Source of the DNA: Burkholderia sp. FERM BP-3421
GTDB lineage: Bacteria > Pseudomonadota > Gammaproteobacteria > Burkholderiales > Burkholderiaceae
Length of the DNA: 64,000 bases
Direction of reading: 5' to 3'
Assembly: GCF_028657905.1 (NCBI RefSeq)
Contig: NZ_CP117782.1
Coordinates: forward strand, 496,001-560,000
Both the position numbers and the translations under genes were made by a program. Below are positions 54,347 through 64,000 of the stretch, piece after piece (the stretch's first letter is position 1; each line of letters begins with the position of its first letter). The notes below the pieces were generated by a model. The model saw nothing but the letters and a program-made list of their open reading frames with translations. It had not been told where the DNA came from and did no database searches.

Positions 54347-55275
54347 GCCTGGGCACGAACCGCGCCGTCGCGCCGGCGGCGGGCGCCAGCTGGTATGAGG
54401 CCTCGGCGCGGCAGCGGCTCGACGGCCTGCTCGACGCCGGCTCGTTCGTCGAGTTCATCGGCCCGGCCGAGCGCTGCATGAGCCCGCATCTGCCGCTGTT
54501 CGACCTGCCCCGGCAGTTCGACGACGGCATGATCGTCGGGCGCGGCGCGTTGGCCGGGCAGGTCGTGCTGGTCGCCGCGCAGGAAGGGCGCTTCATGGGC
54601 GGCGCGTTCGGCGAGGTGCACGGCGCGAAGCTGACCGGGCTGCTGCGCGCGGCGCGCGAACTGCGCACGCTGCCGGTGCTGATCCTGTTCGATACGGGGG
54701 GCGTGCGCCTGCAGGAGGCCAACGCGGGCGAGATGGCGATCGCCGAGATCATGCGCGCGCTGCTCGATGCGCGCGCGGACGGGGTGCCGGTGATCGGCCT
54801 CGTCGGCGGGCGCGCCGGCTGCTACGGCGGCGGTGGGCTGCTGGCCGCGTGCTGCGGCGCGCTGGCGGTGTCCGAGCAGGGCCGCATCGGCGTCTCCGGG
54901 CCGGAGGTGATCGAGACCAATCGGGGCGTCGACGAATTCGACGCGAAGGACCGCGCGCTGATCTGGCGGACCATGGGCGGCAAGCACCGGCGGCTGACCG
55001 GGGCGGCGGCGCGTTTCGTCGACGATACGGTCGACAGCTTTCGCGAAGCGGCGCAGGCGCTGCTCGGGGCGGCGCAGGCGCTCGATCTCGGCGCGCTCGA
55101 GGCCGAACAGGCGCGGCTCGCGGCGCGGTTCGCGCGGTTCGGCGCGTGCGCGGACGCGCTCGACCTCTGGCGCGCGCTCGGCGCGCCGGATCCGGCGGCG
55201 ATTCCCGCGCTGCCTTATGGCGACTTCGTCGCGTTGACCGAAGCTCTGGAGGAGGCGCGCGATGACGCTCGATGA
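54343..55275 (+). CDS. mdcD: Malonate decarboxylase beta subunit (decarboxylase)
   Basis: The 310-residue protein is a carboxyltransferase-fold subunit. It has FVEFIGPAERCMSPHLP, GRFMGGAFGEVHGAKLTG, ILFDTGGVRLQEANAGE and GGRAGCYGGGG, the oxyanion-hole loops of the crotonase-like fold. With MdcE it removes CO2 from malonyl-S-ACP to give acetyl-S-ACP. It overlaps mdcC at ATGA (54343) and mdcE by 14 bases. The length is normal. Confidence 0.96.
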   Translation: MSLGTNRAVAPAAGASWYEASARQRLDGLLDAGSFVEFIGPAERCMSPHLPLFDLPRQFDDGMIVGRGALAGQVVLVAAQEGRFMGGAFGEVHGAKLTGLLRAARELRTLPVLILFDTGGVRLQEANAGEMAIAEIMRALLDARADGVPVIGLVGGRAGCYGGGGLLAACCGALAVSEQGRIGVSGPEVIETNRGVDEFDAKDRALIWRTMGGKHRRLTGAAARFVDDTVDSFREAAQALLGAAQALDLGALEAEQARLAARFARFGACADALDLWRALGAPDPAAIPALPYGDFVALTEALEEARDDAR

Positions 55276-55984
55276 GGTGTTGGGTTCGATGTTCCCGGCC
55301 GGGCACGAGGTGCGCGAGCAGGATGGTTTGCTCGACGGGCGCGGCCGCTTGCCGGGCGGGCCGGTCGAGGTGATCGGCGTGGCCGGGCGGCGCGCACTCG
55401 GCGCCGACGACGCGCTGCGGCTGGCCGCGCAGGTGCTGGCGCTGATCCGGCAAGGCGGCGATGCGCCGCTCGTCGTGCTGATCGACAGCGACAGCCAGCG
55501 CATGAGCAAGCGCGACGAGCTGCTCGGCCTGAACGAATGCCTCGCGCATCTCGCGAAGTGCGTGATGCAGGCGGACCGGGCCGGGCATCGGACGCTCGGC
55601 CTGTTGTACGGGCATACGGCGGCGGGCGCGTTCATCGCGACCGCGCTCGCGACCCGCGCGCTCGTCGCGTTGCCGGGCGCGGAGCCGGCGGTGATGGATC
55701 TGCCGTCGATGTCGCGGGTCACGAAGCTGCCGCTCGACGTGCTGCAACAGATGGCGCGCACGACCGCCGTGTTCGCGCCCGGCCTCGACAATCTCGCGAA
55801 GATGGGCGCGGTCGATGCGGTGCTCGATCCGGCGCGCTCGCTGGGCGAACAGATCGGTGCGTGGCTCGCGCAGCCGTCCGACCGGGTCGACCGGCGCGAC
55901 CAGGCGGGCCTCGCGCGCGGCGGCCGGCCGCTGGCCGCCGAGGTCGCGCGGCGGGTGTATGAACGCGCGCTCGCCACGCGCTGA
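55262..55984 (+). CDS. mdcE: Malonate decarboxylase gamma subunit
   Basis: The 240-residue protein carries family sequences VEVIGVAGRRALGADDALRL, LVVLIDSDSQRMSKRDELLG, LLYGHTAAGAFIATALA and VMDLPSMSRVTKLPL. It pairs with MdcD to form the decarboxylase catalytic unit. It starts inside the end of mdcD and its last 26 bases overlap mdcG, a tight translational arrangement. Confidence 0.95.
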   Translation: MTLDEVLGSMFPAGHEVREQDGLLDGRGRLPGGPVEVIGVAGRRALGADDALRLAAQVLALIRQGGDAPLVVLIDSDSQRMSKRDELLGLNECLAHLAKCVMQADRAGHRTLGLLYGHTAAGAFIATALATRALVALPGAEPAVMDLPSMSRVTKLPLDVLQQMARTTAVFAPGLDNLAKMGAVDAVLDPARSLGEQIGAWLAQPSDRVDRRDQAGLARGGRPLAAEVARRVYERALATR

Positions 55985-56624
55985 CGCGCGCCCGGTGCGG
56001 CACGCGCTGGCGCGCATCGCGCCGGACGCGTGGCCGGCGCTCGTCGCCGCGCATGGGCTCGGCGACGTGCCGCTCGTATGCGCGTGGGCCGCGCGCGGCT
56101 GGCCGCTGATCGTGCGGCGGCCCGCGCCGGGCGAAACGGGCATCGCGCTCGGCCTGCCGCTGCCGCCGTCGGCGGGCAAGCGTCGCATCGCGCTGAGCGT
56201 GCCGCCGGAGCGGATTGCCGCATATGCGTCGCTGCCCGGGCTCGATGAGGCGGCGGGCCGGGCGCCGGCCGCGTGGCGCGCATGCCTGCGCGACGTGAGC
56301 GTGCTTGCGGCGCGGCATCGGGTGTCGTGCCGCGTGTTCGGCGCGCTCGCGTGGCAGACGCTGACCGGCCTCGCGTACCTGCATGCCGGCTCCGATCTCG
56401 ACCTGTTGTTCGACGTGCCGGCCGACACTCGCGCGCTCGACGCATTGCTCGACGGGCTGGCGACGCTGGCGGAACAAGCGCCGATGCGCATCGACGGCGA
56501 ACTGGTGCGCGACGACGGCGCGGGCGTGAACTGGCGCGAACTGCACGCGGGCGGCGAGGTGGCGATGAAGACGGCAACCGACGTCGTGCTGTGCGCGCCC
56601 GGCGCGTTTCTGGCGGGGCGATGA
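55959..56624 (+). CDS. mdcG: Phosphoribosyl-dephospho-CoA transferase (holo-ACP synthase)
   Basis: The 221-residue protein has RHALARIAPDAWPALVAAH at the start and a nucleotidyltransferase-type motif AGSDLDLLFDVPA (about 144-156), with the two metal-binding Asp residues, which is the MdcG/CitX-type active site. It attaches the triphosphoribosyl-dephospho-CoA group to Ser28 of MdcC. It overlaps mdcE at its start and mdcB at its stop. Confidence 0.93.
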   Translation: MNARSPRADARPVRHALARIAPDAWPALVAAHGLGDVPLVCAWAARGWPLIVRRPAPGETGIALGLPLPPSAGKRRIALSVPPERIAAYASLPGLDEAAGRAPAAWRACLRDVSVLAARHRVSCRVFGALAWQTLTGLAYLHAGSDLDLLFDVPADTRALDALLDGLATLAEQAPMRIDGELVRDDGAGVNWRELHAGGEVAMKTATDVVLCAPGAFLAGR

Positions 56625-57493
56625 GCGCGCCGGCCCGGGTGTGCGCGCGGTCTCCGAGCGAGCGGGAGGCGGCCGCCGATCGGTTCGCGGCGCTGGCCGA
56701 GCGCAGCCTGGTGCTCGAGGTCGACACGTGGCCGAAACCGGGGCTCGTCAGCCATGTCGACGCGGGCAGTCATGCGGATATGGACGCCGGCACGTTTCGC
56801 CGCAGCGCGGCTGCGTTGCGGCCGTTCTTCGCGGCGCTGGCGCGCGCGGGCGCCGCCGGCGCGGGCATGACGACGCTGCGCGCGCTGGGGCTGCGGGCCG
56901 AACAGGCGATGCTCGCCGCGACGGGCGGCGTGAACACGCATCGCGGCGCGATCTTCGGGCTCGGGCTATTGTGCGCGGCGGCGGGGTGGCGCGCGGCCGC
57001 GCCGGACGAGCGGAGGGCGACGCTGGGCGTCGTCGTGGTGCGCCGCTGGGGCGCGGAGATCCTGGGCGGACCGCGGCCGTGCGACAGCCACGGCGAACAG
57101 GCGGTCCGGCGGTATGGCGTCGGTGGCGCGCGCAGGCAGGCGGCCGACGGATTCCCGGAGGTGTACGGGATCGGCGTGCCCGCGCTTGCCGAAGGCGCGC
57201 GCGTCGCGCCCGGCGATGCCGAGGCGGCGCGCGTGCAGGCGTGTTTCGCGCTGATCGCGGTGCTGGACGATACGAATCTGCTGCATCGGGGCGGCGTGGC
57301 CGGCCTGCGATTCGCGCAGCGCGCGGCGCGGGATTTTCTTGCGCACGGCGGCGTGGGCGCGCATGACTGGCGTGCGCGGGCGGCGGCGCTGCACCGCGCG
57401 TTTGTCGCGCGGCGCTTGAGTCCGGGCGGCGCGGCGGATCTGCTGGCGATGAGCGTGTTCGTCGCGGCGCTCGACACGGAGGGCGACGCATGA
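56621..57493 (+). CDS. mdcB: Triphosphoribosyl-dephospho-CoA synthase
   Basis: The 290-residue protein has the CitG/MdcB pattern: LVLEVDTWPKPGLVSHVDAG (about 31-50), HADMDAGTFRRSA, GVNTHRGAIFGLGLL (about 113-127), and DDTNLLHRGGVAGL. It makes 2'-(5''-triphosphoribosyl)-3'-dephospho-CoA from ATP and dephospho-CoA for the MdcC cofactor. ATGA overlaps occur at both ends. Confidence 0.95.
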   Translation: MSAPARVCARSPSEREAAADRFAALAERSLVLEVDTWPKPGLVSHVDAGSHADMDAGTFRRSAAALRPFFAALARAGAAGAGMTTLRALGLRAEQAMLAATGGVNTHRGAIFGLGLLCAAAGWRAAAPDERRATLGVVVVRRWGAEILGGPRPCDSHGEQAVRRYGVGGARRQAADGFPEVYGIGVPALAEGARVAPGDAEAARVQACFALIAVLDDTNLLHRGGVAGLRFAQRAARDFLAHGGVGAHDWRARAAALHRAFVARRLSPGGAADLLAMSVFVAALDTEGDA

Positions 57494-58425
57494 CGATTGC
57501 GATTCTGTGCTCCGGGCAGGGCGGGCAGCACGATGCGATGTTCGCGCTCACGGGAGCGTTGCCCGAGGCGGCGGGCCTGTTCGAACAGGCCGCGGGCCTG
57601 CTCGGTGCGGACCCGCGCGAGTGGGTGCGCGTGACGAGGCCCGATGCGTGGCGGGAGAACCGGGCGGCTCAGGTGTTGTGCACGGTGCATGCGCTGGCCG
57701 CGATGACGCGGCTCGAGGCGTGGCTGCCGCGGCGGCGCTGCGTGGCCGGCTATAGCGTCGGCGAGGTGGCCGCGTGGTGCGCGGCGGGCTGCATCGAGGC
57801 GGCGGCCGCGCTCGATCTCGTCGCGCGGCGCGCGGACGCGATGGATGCCGCCAGCGGCGACGACGAGGGCATGCTGTTCGTGCGCGGGCTGGCGCGGCCT
57901 GTGCTCGCGGCACTGTGCGCGGGGCGCGACGCGGCGCTTGCAATCGCGAATCCGGGCGATGCGTGCGTGCTGGCGGGTGCGCGCGCCGCGCTCGCGATGA
58001 TTGCGGAAGACGCGCGGCGCGCGGGCGCGGTGCGGATCACGCCCGTCGACGTGAGGGTGGCGTCGCATACGAAGCGGCTGGCGGGCGCGGTGCCGGTGTT
58101 TCGTGCCGCGCTGGCCGCGGTGCCGGCGGTGCGGCGCCCCGCGTCCGGGGTGAGGCTGTTCAGCGGAATCGACGGCGCGCCGGTGCTCGATCCGGCTGAT
58201 GGGCTCGACAAGCTCGCGCGCCAGCTGGCCGAACCGGTCGAATGGGCCGCGTGCCTCGACGCATGCGTCGAGGCGGGGGCGCGGGCTTTCCTGGAACTGG
58301 GGCCGGGCCGCGCGCTGGCGGAGATGGCGTCCGGTGCGTATCCGGCGTTGCCCGCCCGCAGTCTCGCGGATTTCCGGTCGTGGGACGGCGTGAATGCGTG
58401 GCTCGGGCGGATCGGCCCGGCGTGA
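57490..58425 (+). CDS. mdcH: Malonyl-CoA:ACP transacylase (malonate decarboxylase epsilon subunit)
   Basis: The 311-residue protein is an acyltransferase: the oxyanion-side loop CSGQGGQHDAMF near the start, the nucleophile Ser89 in AGYSVGEVAAW, and a His region in VASHTKRLAGAVP. MdcH loads malonyl from malonyl-CoA onto MdcC to prime the enzyme. It is the last gene of the run, overlapping mdcB at ATGA. Confidence 0.94.
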   Translation: MTIAILCSGQGGQHDAMFALTGALPEAAGLFEQAAGLLGADPREWVRVTRPDAWRENRAAQVLCTVHALAAMTRLEAWLPRRRCVAGYSVGEVAAWCAAGCIEAAAALDLVARRADAMDAASGDDEGMLFVRGLARPVLAALCAGRDAALAIANPGDACVLAGARAALAMIAEDARRAGAVRITPVDVRVASHTKRLAGAVPVFRAALAAVPAVRRPASGVRLFSGIDGAPVLDPADGLDKLARQLAEPVEWAACLDACVEAGARAFLELGPGRALAEMASGAYPALPARSLADFRSWDGVNAWLGRIGPA

Positions 58426-58490
58426 TGCGCGCGGCGTGACGCCGCGATGGTGCTTGCAAGTGACGCGGGCGTCGTTACAATGGCCGACCC

Positions 58491-59024
58491 ATGAAATATC
58501 CCGCCTGTTTCCGCTGTCTGGGGCTCGCGCTTGTCGTCGCGTGGCCCGTTTCTGCTTATGCTGCCTGTCCTCCTTCGCGCATCGACGCGATCGGCGCGTA
58601 CTTCGCTTCCACCCATGACGATGCCGGCTTGTCGCTCGCCCTGATCGAGCAGGCGCGCGAGCGCGTGCTGGTGGCCGGATATCCGGCGCTGCCACCCGCG
58701 CTCGCGCGTGCGCTGGCGGACGCGCGGCGGCGCGGCGTCGACGTCCATGTCGTGCTCGACCGGTCGCGCGCGCCGTGGCGATACAGCGGCGCGACGGCAC
58801 TGGCGCTTGCAGGCGTCGACGTTGCCGCGTTGCGTGCGCGCATGCCGGCGGCCGGCCGTTTTGTCGTCGCCGACGACGCGGTCGCGCTGGGTGCGGCCGG
58901 GTATCGGGCGACGGAAGATGGTCACGAGACGGGCGGCTTCAATCTGTTCCGCCACGCGCCGGAACTGGCCCGCGCGTATGCCGGGGAGTTCTGGCGTCTG
59001 CGGAGCGAGTCCGCGCGGCATTGA
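58491..59024 (+). CDS. Phospholipase D-like secreted protein with a degenerate HKD motif
   Basis: The 177-residue protein has a signal peptide (GLALVVAWPVSAYAACP) and then one PLD-like domain (ALIEQARERVLVAGYP, LADARRRGVDVHVVLDRS, FNLFRHAPELARAYAGEFWRL). In Nuc-type PLDs the active site is His-x-Lys-x4-Asp followed by Gly-Ser; here the segment reads GRFVVADDAVALGAAGY (about 121-137), with the His and Lys replaced and the Ser changed to Ala. It is therefore probably not catalytic. It lies 65 bases after mdcH on the same strand and has no clear link to malonate use. Confidence 0.75.
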   Translation: MKYPACFRCLGLALVVAWPVSAYAACPPSRIDAIGAYFASTHDDAGLSLALIEQARERVLVAGYPALPPALARALADARRRGVDVHVVLDRSRAPWRYSGATALALAGVDVAALRARMPAAGRFVVADDAVALGAAGYRATEDGHETGGFNLFRHAPELARAYAGEFWRLRSESARH

Positions 59025-59060
59025 ACGACGGGATCAGCGGTCTGCCGGGCCGGTGGGGCC

Positions 59061-59091
59061 GGCGGACCTGATCCGGCCCGGCCCGTCCGCC
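59061..59091. terminator. Hairpin between convergent PLD-like and NRPS genes
   Basis: GGCGGAC (59061-59067) and GTCCGCC (59085-59091) form an inverted repeat, with further GGCC pairing inside, between two converging genes. It could stop transcripts from both sides; no T tract is present. Confidence 0.4.
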
Positions 59092-59143
59092 GCAGCGGCG
59101 GGGTTGGCCGGGTTGCCGCCGCTGGCTGCGCGGCTTCAGCGCG

Positions 59144-64000
<4,857 letters not shown>

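Overview
The window reads as a Burkholderia-type beta-proteobacterial chromosome. The bases are very GC-rich, with GC-biased third positions. The genes include a Gram-negative general porin of the SSVTLYGVLD type, a DUF4148 small secreted protein, VgrG with an effector/immunity module, GTP-dependent PEP carboxykinase and many LysR/AraC regulators. The dense mix of secondary metabolism, catabolism and one-gene regulators suggests an accessory-rich replicon. The genus is inferred from gene style; no species is claimed.

Layout. (1) 1-6.85 kb: a plus-strand NRPS operon (end of one NRPS, a C-A-T NRPS, MbtH, a formyltransferase-fold protein, an L-asparaginase homologue, an unrecognised Cys/His-rich-motif protein), most genes coupled by ATGA overlaps. 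(2) 7-9.6 kb: a 13-copy octamer array, an alpha/beta-hydrolase remnant, and a tRNA-Leu(UAA) gene split by a group I intron. The 3' end of that tRNA is the attachment site of a decayed 1.2-kb island (integrase stub plus two small membrane-type genes). (3) 10-15.4 kb: a type VI secretion cargo locus with vgrG, a small adaptor-like protein, a lysozyme-fold lytic transglycosylase and its probable periplasmic immunity protein. (4) 15.6-25.2 kb: azoreductase/LysR, an NlpE-like lipoprotein, then a catabolic patch (5'-truncated flavin monooxygenase, cupin, SDR, LysR, DHA2 MFS transporter, AraC). (5) 25.2-47.3 kb: DUF2242 lipoprotein, TonB receptor, nitrilase with LysR, pckG, porin with AraC, MFS transporter, sugar-lactone oxidase, PLP-fold aldolase/deaminase, a secreted Notum-like esterase with a membrane partner, a carnitine/hydroxyacyl dehydrogenase, a DUF815 ATPase, and a 131-bp tandem repeat array derived from the 3' end of the adjacent DUF4148 gene. 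(6) 47.5-58.4 kb: a metal-type two-component system, then a complete malonate decarboxylase locus (LysR, madLM, mdcACDEGBH). (7) 58.5-64 kb: a PLD-like protein with a degenerate active site and, on the minus strand, the terminal part of a second NRPS ending in a thioesterase.

How the genes work together. The malonate genes form a full uptake, activation and decarboxylation pathway with its own cofactor-building enzymes. The T6SS genes form a spike-cargo-antidote unit. The two NRPS loci are distinct: the first has no thioesterase in view, while the second ends in one and its last A domain reads as leucine-specific. The most unusual items are the tRNA-Leu group I intron, combined with an island attached to the same tRNA, and two independent cases where the 3' end of a gene has been tandemly duplicated into the following intergenic space (DUF4148 and madM).
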